Made by a program: the position numbers and the translations under genes. From assembly GCF_026683955.1 (NCBI RefSeq), contig NZ_CP113343.1, positions 248,001 to 312,000 on the forward strand: DNA of 64,000 bases, read 5' to 3'. Positions 18,440 through 26,873 of this stretch are shown piece by piece (position 1 is the stretch's first letter; every line of letters starts with the position of its first letter). The notes under the pieces are model-generated. The model saw nothing but the letters and a program-made list of their open reading frames with translations, did no database searches and was not told where the DNA came from. This DNA is from Arthrobacter sp. MMS18-M83 (GTDB taxonomy: Bacteria; Actinomycetota; Actinomycetes; Actinomycetales; Micrococcaceae).

Positions 18440-18901
18440 TCAGGAGACGAGTTCCTGGTAACTGGTGCTCACGAGTTCCACCGGAGTTCCCCATGGGTCT
18501 TCGCAGTAACGTACCCTGGTGCCCGACGCAGTGATGTGTATCTGGCTTCGGGTGCGGCCGCCCAGTGCAACGAGTTTCTCGACTGAAGCGTCAAGGTCCT
18601 CCACGGTGAAGGCAAGGTGGTGGATTCCTGCTTTCCAGTATTCAAAGTGCTCGTCCCGATATTCGACGGCGGGTTCGACGAATTCGAAGAGCTCGATGCC
18701 GACGCCGGACCCGTCGCTTAAGTGGGCGAGCCGCATGTGCTTCCACTTTTCGCCGAACACGTCCTTGCGACGATCAGCTGCCGCCGTTTGGATGCTGGCT
18801 TCGTGGGGCGCAACGAGTAGCGTCAGGTTGAACAGTTCGCTGTAGAACTCGACGCCGGCGTCGATGTCGCCGACCGTGATTCCTATGTGATTGACCAGCA
18901 C
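18440..18901 (-). CDS. VOC (glyoxalase/bleomycin-resistance fold) protein
   Basis: 153 aa from GTG 18901 with AAAGGA eight bases upstream. Two beta-alpha-beta modules: VNHIGITVGDIDAGVEFYS at the start and GIHHLAFTVEDLDASVEKL in the second half, followed by RVRYCEDPWGTPVELVST, giving the paired His/Glu metal site of VOC enzymes. Candidate roles are lyase, isomerase (such as methylmalonyl-CoA epimerase-like) or dioxygenase. It lies 13 bp after the MFS gene and is probably in the P450 operon. Reaction unknown. Confidence 0.8.
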   Translation of the reverse strand: MLVNHIGITVGDIDAGVEFYSELFNLTLLVAPHEASIQTAAADRRKDVFGEKWKHMRLAHLSDGSGVGIELFEFVEPAVEYRDEHFEYWKAGIHHLAFTVEDLDASVEKLVALGGRTRSQIHITASGTRVRYCEDPWGTPVELVSTSYQELVS

Positions 18902-18914
18902 TGCGGTGTTCCTT

Positions 18915-20120
18915 TCAGTCGATTTGCCCGGCGTACAAAGAGGCACGCCGAGGTTGGGTCTTTATGCGTTGCAGCCCCGCACCAAAACACAGAACTGCGG
19001 CTGGGACGACGAGGGCACTAAGGACTGTCCACATTCCGGTGATATTGCCCAGCGATCTCACAACAAGTCCGGACCCGAACACGAGAATGGCGCACGCTCC
19101 ATACGCGACGCAGGAGTACACGGATGTCCCCACCCCCTGCTGTCTGGGGGTCAATCCCGCCATCACGATCCTCATCCCGGTCCGATAGCCGAGTCCCTGT
19201 CCGATGCCCGCTATCCCACACCCCGCAATCACAAGGGGAAGGGACACCACTGTGAGTCCCAGCACCGCCACAAGGCCTCCTGCAGCGATCGACAGCGCGG
19301 AGATGACCGTCGCCCACCTCATGGAGGCTCGGGCCAGCGAGTACTGCCCGATGTTGGCGAGAACGAGCATGCTGATGGAGGCCGAGTTCGCCAGAACCAG
19401 CGATGTCGACTCAAAGGCGATCGTGGCCGAGAGTGGGACTAGTGCGACGACCAGGCCGCCAACGGTGAAGGCCATTGATCCGAGCAAGTAACCGATCCAC
19501 AGGGGTGGGCCGGGCGCTTCCGCGGTCTCTGACACTCTGCCGGCATCCACGGGTAGGGATCGAGTCCGGGACGGCCTCAGGCCCACGCCCACCATCGCAA
19601 CGGCCGCGGCGGCGAGGACGAGATGGACGCCGAAGCCGGTGATTAGCGGGTCGGGAGCGAATTCGGCTACCAGGACGGCACCGCCGGTGCCGCTCAGGGC
19701 TCCGACAATGGTGACGGTTGCGACCATGGTGCGTCCGCGCTCACCTATAAGGGCCAGGGTGAGGGTGGCCGCGGCGCCGGCACCGAAGCCGAGGCTGATT
19801 CCGCTCAAGGCGCGTCCTACCAGTAGCCCGGGAAGACTGACCGTCAGATAGGCCACGTCCGCGGCCATCGTGGCCATCAGGCCAAGGAACAAGAGCAGTA
19901 CCGGATGGGACTGAATCCGGTGAATGGTCATAACCAGGAGCACCGGAACGAGGGCGATCAGGAAGACGCTATATACCGCCGAAAGGTCGGCGACCCCCAG
20001 TCCGAGCTGCCGTCCATAGCTCGGAAGCAAAGGTGTGGCGAGCTGGGTACCGATTCCGACCGTGAGGAACGCGAGCCCAACGATGCGGGCGAGGGATGAT
20101 GCATCGCCGCGCGACTTCAC
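18915..20120 (-). CDS. Major facilitator superfamily transporter in the P450 operon
   Basis: 401 aa, about 12 membrane helices; N-terminal TQLATPLLPSYGRQLGL and GRALSGISLGFGAGAAATL are typical of drug/metabolite:H+ MFS carriers. It lies 18 bp downstream of the HtaA-like gene. It may import the P450 substrate or export an intermediate; direction and substrate cannot be told. Confidence 0.82.
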   Translation of the reverse strand: MKSRGDASSLARIVGLAFLTVGIGTQLATPLLPSYGRQLGLGVADLSAVYSVFLIALVPVLLVMTIHRIQSHPVLLLFLGLMATMAADVAYLTVSLPGLLVGRALSGISLGFGAGAAATLTLALIGERGRTMVATVTIVGALSGTGGAVLVAEFAPDPLITGFGVHLVLAAAAVAMVGVGLRPSRTRSLPVDAGRVSETAEAPGPPLWIGYLLGSMAFTVGGLVVALVPLSATIAFESTSLVLANSASISMLVLANIGQYSLARASMRWATVISALSIAAGGLVAVLGLTVVSLPLVIAGCGIAGIGQGLGYRTGMRIVMAGLTPRQQGVGTSVYSCVAYGACAILVFGSGLVVRSLGNITGMWTVLSALVVPAAVLCFGAGLQRIKTQPRRASLYAGQID

Positions 20121-20138
20121 AGGGGTCGTGGTTTCTTT

Positions 20139-20681
20139 TTAGGGGCCATTGACGGGGTCCTTGGCCATCAGGACCAGAGGGTCAAAAGCGGTGCCTTCCG
20201 CATATACGTCCCCGAAGAGTCCCACGCCCGACCAGGCGAGCAGTGGAGTGAACGTGGACGAGCCGGCAGGGAGCTTCCCGGGGGAATTCGCCGGCACCAA
20301 ACGGGCGATCCGACGACGCCGGGACTCGTCCGTTATGTCGGCGGTATCGGCTATCGTCAGCCACAGTCCCTCTGAGCTGGCCTCGATCGCCGGTTCAGCC
20401 AGGATGACAGTCATCATGCCGCCGTGGGCGCTGAAAGCCACCCCGCCGGCGAACCGGACCGTATCCGGCGAATGGTCGCCGGCGGCTCGAGGAAACGTGA
20501 ACGCCTCACCCGTGACACCGGCCGGGACGACGATCGCCGTCTTGCCACCGGAGTTCTTCACGTAACTCAGGAAACTGGCTTTGACGCCCCAGTGCATTGC
20601 GCCGGCAGACGCGGGCACGAGGGGGTGGGCGCGGACCATCCCGTCCTGCTTGCCGGTGCCCGCATCTGCAGTGTTGTTCAT
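20139..20681 (-). CDS. HtaA-domain-like protein without signal peptide
   Basis: 180 aa from ATG 20681, one base after the ferredoxin stop (TAA C ATG), so probably translationally coupled. The whole protein follows the HtaA haem-binding domain pattern: HWGVKASFLSYVKNSGG (about residues 30-46), VRFAGGVAFSAHGGMMTVIL with the domain's GHxG-like His, LAEPAIEA, and a C-terminal FGDVYAEGTAFDPLVL. HtaA proteins are normally secreted or surface haem binders; this one has no signal peptide, membrane anchor or sortase motif and should stay in the cytoplasm. Its place between ferredoxin and carrier genes in a P450 operon suggests haem supply or binding of a hydrophobic substrate (inference). Confidence 0.7.
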   Translation of the reverse strand: MNNTADAGTGKQDGMVRAHPLVPASAGAMHWGVKASFLSYVKNSGGKTAIVVPAGVTGEAFTFPRAAGDHSPDTVRFAGGVAFSAHGGMMTVILAEPAIEASSEGLWLTIADTADITDESRRRRIARLVPANSPGKLPAGSSTFTPLLAWSGVGLFGDVYAEGTAFDPLVLMAKDPVNGP

Positions 20682-20682
20682 G

Positions 20683-20895
20683 TTAGCTCGCGGCAGAATG
20701 AAGGATGATTGCCGCAACAGGGCACACGTTGGCTGCCTTCTCGACAACCGCTTCGTCGCCGGGCGCAACCTGTGGGTGGAGCAGGATGACCGTACCGTCC
20801 ATGGGGTCTTGGTCAAAGAAGTCCGGCGCTACTTCGACGCAGTTTCCTGCGCCCATGCAGCGCTCGTGGAGCACCTCAATTGTCTTGTTTGCCAT
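20683..20895 (-). CDS. [3Fe-4S]-type ferredoxin for P450
   Basis: 70 aa. Cys 13, 19 and 58 in CMGAGNC ... NVCPVAA give the Cys-x5-Cys ... Cys-Pro pattern of single-cluster [3Fe-4S] ferredoxins that serve actinobacterial P450s. Small and acidic. It lies 56 bp after the P450 gene and carries electrons from the FAD reductase (22959-24173) to the P450. Confidence 0.93.
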   Translation of the reverse strand: MANKTIEVLHERCMGAGNCVEVAPDFFDQDPMDGTVILLHPQVAPGDEAVVEKAANVCPVAAIILHSAAS

Positions 20896-20951
20896 GATTT
20901 GCGTCCTCTCTGAATGTGTTGGATGTCCGTATGACATCTATGTGGCTTCGG

Positions 20952-22160
20952 TTACCAGTCCACGAGGACTGACTCGACGCCGTAAATGATGGAGTTGTGG
21001 AATTCTAGGTTTTCGACCTTTTCGACTAGTCGAAGGTTCGGGAACCGGTCGAAGATCTTGGCGAATACGGCCTGCAACTCGACACGGGCCAGTGGCTGAC
21101 CCAGGCACTGGTGCACGCCGTAACCGAAGGCGAGATGCCCGCGTGCATCGCGGGTGATGTCGAACTTTTCAGGGTCCGGGAAGGCCTCCGGGTCATGATT
21201 GGCCGCCATAATGGGGGCGATCACTCCCTCACCCGCACGGATGTCGAAGCCTCCGATGGATGTGTCCTCCGCAGCCTGACGGTACGCGACGTGGTGGGCG
21301 ACGCTCAGGTAACGCAGCAGCTCTTCGACGGCGGCCGGCACCAGATCGGGGTTCTCCCGCAACTTCTTGATCTGGTCCGGGTTCTCCAGGAAGAGCAGGG
21401 TGCCGAGCGCGATCATGTTGGCGGTAGTGTCGAACCCACCTACGAGAATGAGGTGCAACATGTGCTGCAGTTCCTCCGGGGTGAGCTCACCCGTGCGCAC
21501 TCTGCCGCGCACCAGCCGGCTGATCAGGTCATCGGCGTCGCTGTCCCAACGCTCTTCAATGACCCGGGCGAAGTAGGCCAGAGTGTCGGCACCCGCCTGC
21601 TGCGACTCTTCCGGGGTGCTGTCCAGGCTCATCGCCTTCTGCACGCGGTCGAGGAAGAAATCACTGTCTTCGGGCGGCAGATCAAGCAATTTTGTGATCA
21701 CGCGGGACGGAACAGGCAGTGCCAAGGTCTGAACCAGGTCGACGGGACCGCCCGATTTTTCCATGCCGTCAAATACTTCGTCGATCATGGCGTCCAGGTA
21801 GGGGCGATACCCCCGCACGCGCCGAATCATGAAGTCCGCGGTCAGCATCAGGCGGTGTACGTCATGTTGCGGTGGGTCCATGCGCGCAAATACGCGTTGG
21901 CCCTTTCGAAATGAAGCAGCCGTTTCGCTCGATTGCGGAAATCCGGGGCGCAAGGTGTCCGAGGACAGTGCCCGGTCATTGAGCAGTTGTTTGATGTCGG
22001 CGTATCGCGTCGCCAGCCACGCCGTTGAACCATCCCAAAGCTGCACTTTGCTGATGGGCTCGATCTTGCGGACTTCGGCCATTTCGGGGGGCTGGCTCAG
22101 CGGCCAGTCCCTCTGGAACGGGAACTTCCGCAGCGTCGATGTCTCGTTGGTTGATGCCAT
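20952..22160 (-). CDS. Cytochrome P450 monooxygenase
   Basis: 402 aa from ATG 22160; the 477-aa frame adds antisense sequence. Marks: I-helix GGFDTTAN (O2 activation), K-helix EELLRYLS (ExxR), and haem loop FGYGVHQCLGQPLAR with axial Cys about 352. No membrane anchor, so it is a soluble class I bacterial P450 using ferredoxin and FAD reductase, both encoded beside it. It hydroxylates an unactivated carbon. Neighbouring SDR and MDR dehydrogenases suggest the alcohol is next oxidised to a ketone. I cannot assign a CYP family by eye. Confidence 0.95.
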   Translation of the reverse strand: MASTNETSTLRKFPFQRDWPLSQPPEMAEVRKIEPISKVQLWDGSTAWLATRYADIKQLLNDRALSSDTLRPGFPQSSETAASFRKGQRVFARMDPPQHDVHRLMLTADFMIRRVRGYRPYLDAMIDEVFDGMEKSGGPVDLVQTLALPVPSRVITKLLDLPPEDSDFFLDRVQKAMSLDSTPEESQQAGADTLAYFARVIEERWDSDADDLISRLVRGRVRTGELTPEELQHMLHLILVGGFDTTANMIALGTLLFLENPDQIKKLRENPDLVPAAVEELLRYLSVAHHVAYRQAAEDTSIGGFDIRAGEGVIAPIMAANHDPEAFPDPEKFDITRDARGHLAFGYGVHQCLGQPLARVELQAVFAKIFDRFPNLRLVEKVENLEFHNSIIYGVESVLVDW

Positions 22161-22182
22161 GACGGCTCCTTTCGTGAATGGG

Positions 22183-22962
22183 TCAGTAGCCCTTGCCTGC
22201 GGTCCAGCCGCCGTCGGCATTGATGATCGTTCCATTGATGAAGCGGGCCGCGGGCGTACAGAGGAAGACGACCGCAGCTGCCACGTCCTCCGGTTGTCCC
22301 CAGCTTCCGGTTGGCGTTCCCGCGATGATCGCCGCAGATTCGGGTCCGGTGCGCAGGTATTCGGCGTTAATAGGTGTTTCGACAATCCCCGGCGCGACGC
22401 CGTTGCATCGGATGCCGCGTCCCCCCAGTTCGACGGCTATCGACTTCGTGAGCATCACGAGGCCCGCTTTGGATGCGTTGTAGGCGGAACGGTTCTTGAA
22501 GGCGAGGTCGGCCGCCACCGAGGTGACGTTCACGATCGAGCCGCCGCGACCGCTGCTCAGCATGGTGCGCACCGCTCCCTGGGCGATGAGAAACGGGGCG
22601 GTCAGGTTGAGGTCGAGCGTGCGCTGCCAATCGTCGAGCGGGTAGTCCTCGAAGGAGTGCACTCCCCTGCGTCCGGCGTTGTTGACGACGATGTCAAGCG
22701 AGCCGAAGTCCGCGGCGACCCTGTCGGGCAGCGCCGCGGCCTGCTTCAGGTCGCCCAGATCGACGGCGTAGGGGCGTACATCCTGGCTTTCCCCGCCAAG
22801 GCTCGCGACGGCGTCTGCCAACAGCTCGTCTTGGATGTCTATGAGGGCAACACGCGCCCCTTGTGCGCGCAGACCGGCTGCAATGCTCAAGCCGATGCCT
22901 TGGGCTGCGCCGGTGACCAGCGCGACGGTGCCTTCGAGGGCAGGATGAGGCGCCATCATCAT
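22183..22962 (-). CDS. SDR dehydrogenase in the P450 operon
   Basis: 259 aa. TGAAQGIGLS (cofactor), DVRPYAVDL, NNAG (about residue 92), YNASKAGLVML with catalytic Tyr-x3-Lys (about 157-161), and a C-terminal INADGG. It overlaps the reductase stop by 4 bp upstream and lies 22 bp before the P450, hence co-translated with the electron chain. Likely oxidises the hydroxylated P450 product to a ketone (inference from position, by analogy with camphor and cineole routes). Confidence 0.9.
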   Translation of the reverse strand: MMMAPHPALEGTVALVTGAAQGIGLSIAAGLRAQGARVALIDIQDELLADAVASLGGESQDVRPYAVDLGDLKQAAALPDRVAADFGSLDIVVNNAGRRGVHSFEDYPLDDWQRTLDLNLTAPFLIAQGAVRTMLSSGRGGSIVNVTSVAADLAFKNRSAYNASKAGLVMLTKSIAVELGGRGIRCNGVAPGIVETPINAEYLRTGPESAAIIAGTPTGSWGQPEDVAAAVVFLCTPAARFINGTIINADGGWTAGKGY

Positions 22963-24173
22963 GAGGCCGGCTGACGGAGCGAAGCGAAATGAGCCGTCAC
23001 ATCATGGATGGGCGCTCGTTCAAGCACGAGATTCCGGAACTGGAATATCGACGCTCCAGCGGCCATTCCCGCAACGCTCAGAAGCCTGCCCTCCTTCAGA
23101 TACGCAACGAAAAGGCGCTCTGGATCACCGTCAAGGACGACGGCCTGGTCATGCCCAAGGTTGGATCCGATGCTCTGGATACGGCTCCCGTACTGTTCAG
23201 ACCAGAAGTAGGGTGCGCTGACGAAACCGCCGGCGTCATGGGTGCCAAGCAACCGCTTGGCCGCATAGGTGCCCTGTTCGACGGCGTTCGTCCAATGCTC
23301 GACGCGCATGAGGCGTTCGTAGAGCGGGTTATGCCATAGCGCGATATCACCGGCGGCAACGACATCTTCCGTGCCGGCTACCGAGCACGTCGTATCGCAA
23401 ACCAAACCGCGTTCGACGTCGAGATTGCTGTCAAGAAGCCAGTCAACAGCGGGAACAGATCCGATGGCAACGAGCACAACATCGGCGTCCAGTGAATCGC
23501 CGTTTGAGAGGTGAACCCGCCGGATCGATCCCGACGCGTGCCCTTCCAGCTCGCGGACGGTCTGTCCGAGAACGAAACGAACGCCCTCATTCTCATGCTT
23601 CGCCTGTAGCGCGGCGCTGAAGGTCTGCCCAAGAATGTGAACAAGGGGTGCCTGCATTGGTTCAATGACGGTGACCTCCTTCCCCAGCTTGCGTGCCACG
23701 GAGGCAACCTCAAGTCCGATGAATCCGCCGCCCACGATGACGACACGCTGGGCCTCGGCCAGGTCCCCACGCATGTTGTGGGAGTCCGCCCAGGTGCGCA
23801 GGGAGTGGACACCGCCGAGCTGGGCGAACGGTGACGGGCGCGCCATTGTGCCTGTTGCAATCACGAGGCCATCGTACTGCTCGGCGAAGGGCCGGCCGTC
23901 GGCATGTATGCCGCGAACGGTTCGCCGCTCCAGGTCGAGGCCCTCCAACCCCCCGCTGATGCGTTCGGCGCGCAGTTCGTCCGCCCACCCCATGGCGACT
24001 TTCCCGGCGGGCAGCGCCCCGGAGAGAAGTCCCTTCGAGACCTCGGGGCGGCGGTACGGCACGTGGGGATCGCGGTCAACCGTGAGGAGGCGTCCGCCGA
24101 AACCTCCCTGACGGAGCTCGCGGGCAGCGCTCAGGCCCGCAACTGACGATCCGGCTATGACGATTGTTTTCAT
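22959..24173 (-). CDS. FAD-dependent ferredoxin reductase (P450/putidaredoxin-reductase type)
   Basis: 404 aa. First dinucleotide fold GSSVAGLSAARELR (about 8-21), VPYRRPEVSKGLLSG, ATGTMARP, second fold VIVGGGFIGLEVASVARKLG (NAD), and VVAAGDIALWHN near the C-terminus (FAD). It transfers electrons from NAD(P)H to the [3Fe-4S] ferredoxin. It shares a 4-bp overlap with the SDR and is 3 bp downstream of the ABC permease stop, so the importer and P450 chain form one transcription block. Confidence 0.93.
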   Translation of the reverse strand: MKTIVIAGSSVAGLSAARELRQGGFGGRLLTVDRDPHVPYRRPEVSKGLLSGALPAGKVAMGWADELRAERISGGLEGLDLERRTVRGIHADGRPFAEQYDGLVIATGTMARPSPFAQLGGVHSLRTWADSHNMRGDLAEAQRVVIVGGGFIGLEVASVARKLGKEVTVIEPMQAPLVHILGQTFSAALQAKHENEGVRFVLGQTVRELEGHASGSIRRVHLSNGDSLDADVVLVAIGSVPAVDWLLDSNLDVERGLVCDTTCSVAGTEDVVAAGDIALWHNPLYERLMRVEHWTNAVEQGTYAAKRLLGTHDAGGFVSAPYFWSEQYGSRIQSIGSNLGHDQAVVLDGDPERLFVAYLKEGRLLSVAGMAAGASIFQFRNLVLERAPIHDVTAHFASLRQPAS

Positions 24174-24176
24174 GTC

Positions 24177-25268
24177 TTAGACCTCAACCCTTTTCTCGGA
24201 GACTTGCCCGGCCGGCGGGGCAGATGGGGAGCCCTGCGTGCCGGCTGGTTGCGTTGATGCCGAGAGGGAACCGCCGCCTTGGTTCTTGCCCTTCGACTTC
24301 TCCTTTTTCGGCCGTGACAGCTTCTTGCGGCGGACGACAGCCAGGCCAACGGCCGCGATCAGTGCAACTCCGTTGAACATCGAGGCGACCCATTGCGCTC
24401 CCGAAACCAGCTGCAGGCCCTGTACGCCGGTGGCCAGCACGAAGATGGCGAGCACTGTCCCCCAGACGTTGTGCCGGCCCGGTACCAGCTGGGTGGATCC
24501 GAGGAACACGGCCGCGAAGGCGGGGAGCAGCAGGGAGGGCCCGAAACCGAGGGAGGGACCGGTCAGCGATACGAAAAGCACGCCGGCGAACCCGCAAATC
24601 GTCCCCGAGATCGTCAGCGAGAGGAATGACCACTTGTCGACCTGGACACCCGACAGCCGGGCCGCCTCACGGTCAAAGCCGGTCGCACGCATGTAGCGTC
24701 CCGCCGGGGTGCGCTCAAGGAGCCACCAGACAATGAGTGCGATGACGATCATGTAGAAGAACACCGCTTGGAACCCGAAGATGCTCGTTTGGGTCAGACC
24801 GGTAAAGAATTCATTGTCAACCGGCAGCGGCTCCCGGTTATTGGTCACGATCACCAGGAATGCCTCCAGAATCGATCCCATGGCCAAGGTGGCAATGAAC
24901 GAGTCGATCTTCAGCTTCACCACTATCAGACCGTTCAGCATGCCGATCGCGGTTCCCACCGCAGTCCCCAGGAGGATTGCCCCGACCGGGTCGAGCAGAC
25001 CGTTTGTCTGCACAATGACGGCGAGGATGCCGGAGAAGTTCGCAATGGCCCCGATGGACAGATCGAACTGGCCGGTGACCATGGGCACCAGCAATGCCAG
25101 CGCCACGATGGCCGCGATTGCCTCTGTGGAGGCCAGAAGATGGACCGTGTTCATGGTGGGGAACGTGCGCGGCGCCATGAACGAGAACAGCACGACGAAC
25201 AGACCCCAAAGGTAGAGGCCGCTGAACCTGTCCAAGCCGGGCGAGAACTTTCTTCCTGTCACTTTCAT
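24177..25268 (-). CDS. ABC transporter permease, RbsC-type
   Basis: 363 aa, about 8-10 membrane helices. VTGQFDLSIGAIANFSG is the family's conserved GxxDLSxG segment and GVQVDKWSFLSLTISG the cytoplasmic coupling region. The hydrophilic tail (about residues 315-363; Lys, Ser, Pro, Gly rich) is unusually long. It works with the ATPase (25265) and binding protein (26874). The class carries sugars, but members also import autoinducers and other small molecules; here it heads a P450 operon. Confidence 0.92.
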   Translation of the reverse strand: MKVTGRKFSPGLDRFSGLYLWGLFVVLFSFMAPRTFPTMNTVHLLASTEAIAAIVALALLVPMVTGQFDLSIGAIANFSGILAVIVQTNGLLDPVGAILLGTAVGTAIGMLNGLIVVKLKIDSFIATLAMGSILEAFLVIVTNNREPLPVDNEFFTGLTQTSIFGFQAVFFYMIVIALIVWWLLERTPAGRYMRATGFDREAARLSGVQVDKWSFLSLTISGTICGFAGVLFVSLTGPSLGFGPSLLLPAFAAVFLGSTQLVPGRHNVWGTVLAIFVLATGVQGLQLVSGAQWVASMFNGVALIAAVGLAVVRRKKLSRPKKEKSKGKNQGGGSLSASTQPAGTQGSPSAPPAGQVSEKRVEV

Positions 25269-26815
25269 GAGGTTTCAACCTTTGATTCATTGGAACGGAG
25301 AACTCTGCGATCGAGTTCGGCCACCGAAATGTCACTTCCGGTGAGCTGTTCGGTGATCACCCCTGACCGGATAATGAGGACGCGATCGCACACGGTGGCA
25401 ATCTCTTCTGCGTCCGTGGAACTGATGACAACGGCGGCGCCGGCATCGCTGGCATCGATGATGTGACGGTGCAGTTGAGCCTTCGCGCCCACATCCACTC
25501 CCTGCGTCGGTTCGTCCAGGAGCATGACGCGCGGTGAGATGCGCATCCACTTGCCGATCAGGATCTTCTGCTGGTTACCACCGCTGAAGCTTGCCAGCGG
25601 AGCCTTCACGGCTCCCGCCGGCCGGACCGCGAGCCGGTCCATCCACTGACTGGATTCGGCGAGTTCGGCCTTGATCCGCAGATGACCGCCCCGGAAAAAC
25701 TTCTTCATGGCCGGCAGGGTGAGGTTCTCGCACGCCGTCATTTCCATCAGGCCGCCACCGCGCTTGCGATCGGGAGCGAGATAGGCAACTCCTTTCTTGA
25801 TCGCCGACGAGGGCCGGGCGGCAAGCAGGACCCCATCGACGCGAACGTCACCGCCCTCGCGTTCCCTCGCCCCGAAGATGGTGCCAAGAAGCGATTCCCT
25901 GCCCGAACCGGTCAAGCCGTAAACGCCGACGATCTCGCCCGGCCGCACCTCGAAATCCACCCCTTCGAGTGCATCCCCGCGTAGCCCCGATACCTTCAGA
26001 ACAGGCTGGCCGCCTCCCGAAGGAACGTCGATGCTCTCGCGCCGTACGGGCTCGACAGTTCCACCGACGAGTGCGTGGATGATGTCCTCACGCGGGGCTT
26101 CCGCCACGTCCCTGGTGAACACCACATGACCGTCGCGCAGCACGCTCACCCGATCGGCGAGGCGGAAGACCTCGTCAAGGTGGTGGGTCACATAGAGTAT
26201 GGCCACACCTTGCGAGGCCGCCTTCTTGACCATCTCATGAAGGTGGGCCACCTCTCGTGCCGGAAGCGTGGCCGTGGGTTCGTCGAGAATGAGGACAGTC
26301 ACCTTACCGCCGTGCCGGCTCAGGGCGCGAGCGACGGCGACGCCCGTTCGCTGAGCGGCAGAGAGCTCTGCGACCCGCTTGGCCGGGCTGATGTCCAGCC
26401 CGACCGCTGCGAGGGCCTCAATCGCTTCCCGACGCGACTGCGCACGACGAATCGTGCCGAACCTCGTCGGAAAGCCCGCCCCGATGGCCAGGTTGTCAAG
26501 CACAGTGCTTTCAGCGACGAGCCCGAGGTCCTGGTGGACGATTCGGAGCCCGAGTTCATGCGCGCTCTTCGTGGAACCAAAGTCCAGGGGCTTTCCGGCG
26601 ATCAAGACCTCCCCGCGACCCGGGTCCGGGGCGTGATAGCCACCGAGGACCTTGATGAGCGTCGATTTGCCCGAACCGTTCTGACCCAGCAGCGCGTGGA
26701 TCTCTCCGGGGACCAGGTTCAGTTCGAGCGGGTGGAGCACCGTCCTTGGTCCGAAAGTCTTCGACACACGCGCGATCGAGATCGCAGGAGGCATCACCGC
26801 TGTTGGCGCTGTCAT
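25265..26815 (-). CDS. ABC transporter ATPase, RbsA-type, two nucleotide-binding domains
   Basis: 516 aa with tandem ABC domains. First: GQNGSGKSTLIKVL (Walker A, about 39-52), LILDEPTATLP (Walker B), degenerate signature LSAAQRTGVAVAR. Second: GLTGSGRESL in place of a full Walker A and intact LASFSGGNQQKILIGKWM, MLLDEPTQGVDVG. This asymmetry is normal for the family. It overlaps the permease by 4 bp. Confidence 0.94.
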   Translation of the reverse strand: MTAPTAVMPPAISIARVSKTFGPRTVLHPLELNLVPGEIHALLGQNGSGKSTLIKVLGGYHAPDPGRGEVLIAGKPLDFGSTKSAHELGLRIVHQDLGLVAESTVLDNLAIGAGFPTRFGTIRRAQSRREAIEALAAVGLDISPAKRVAELSAAQRTGVAVARALSRHGGKVTVLILDEPTATLPAREVAHLHEMVKKAASQGVAILYVTHHLDEVFRLADRVSVLRDGHVVFTRDVAEAPREDIIHALVGGTVEPVRRESIDVPSGGGQPVLKVSGLRGDALEGVDFEVRPGEIVGVYGLTGSGRESLLGTIFGAREREGGDVRVDGVLLAARPSSAIKKGVAYLAPDRKRGGGLMEMTACENLTLPAMKKFFRGGHLRIKAELAESSQWMDRLAVRPAGAVKAPLASFSGGNQQKILIGKWMRISPRVMLLDEPTQGVDVGAKAQLHRHIIDASDAGAAVVISSTDAEEIATVCDRVLIIRSGVITEQLTGSDISVAELDRRVLRSNESKVETS

Positions 26816-26873
26816 GGAGAGTCCCTTCTTTTCCTTCGGTCAAATGTTCTGGGCTTGGCTTGCGTGCCGGGTG

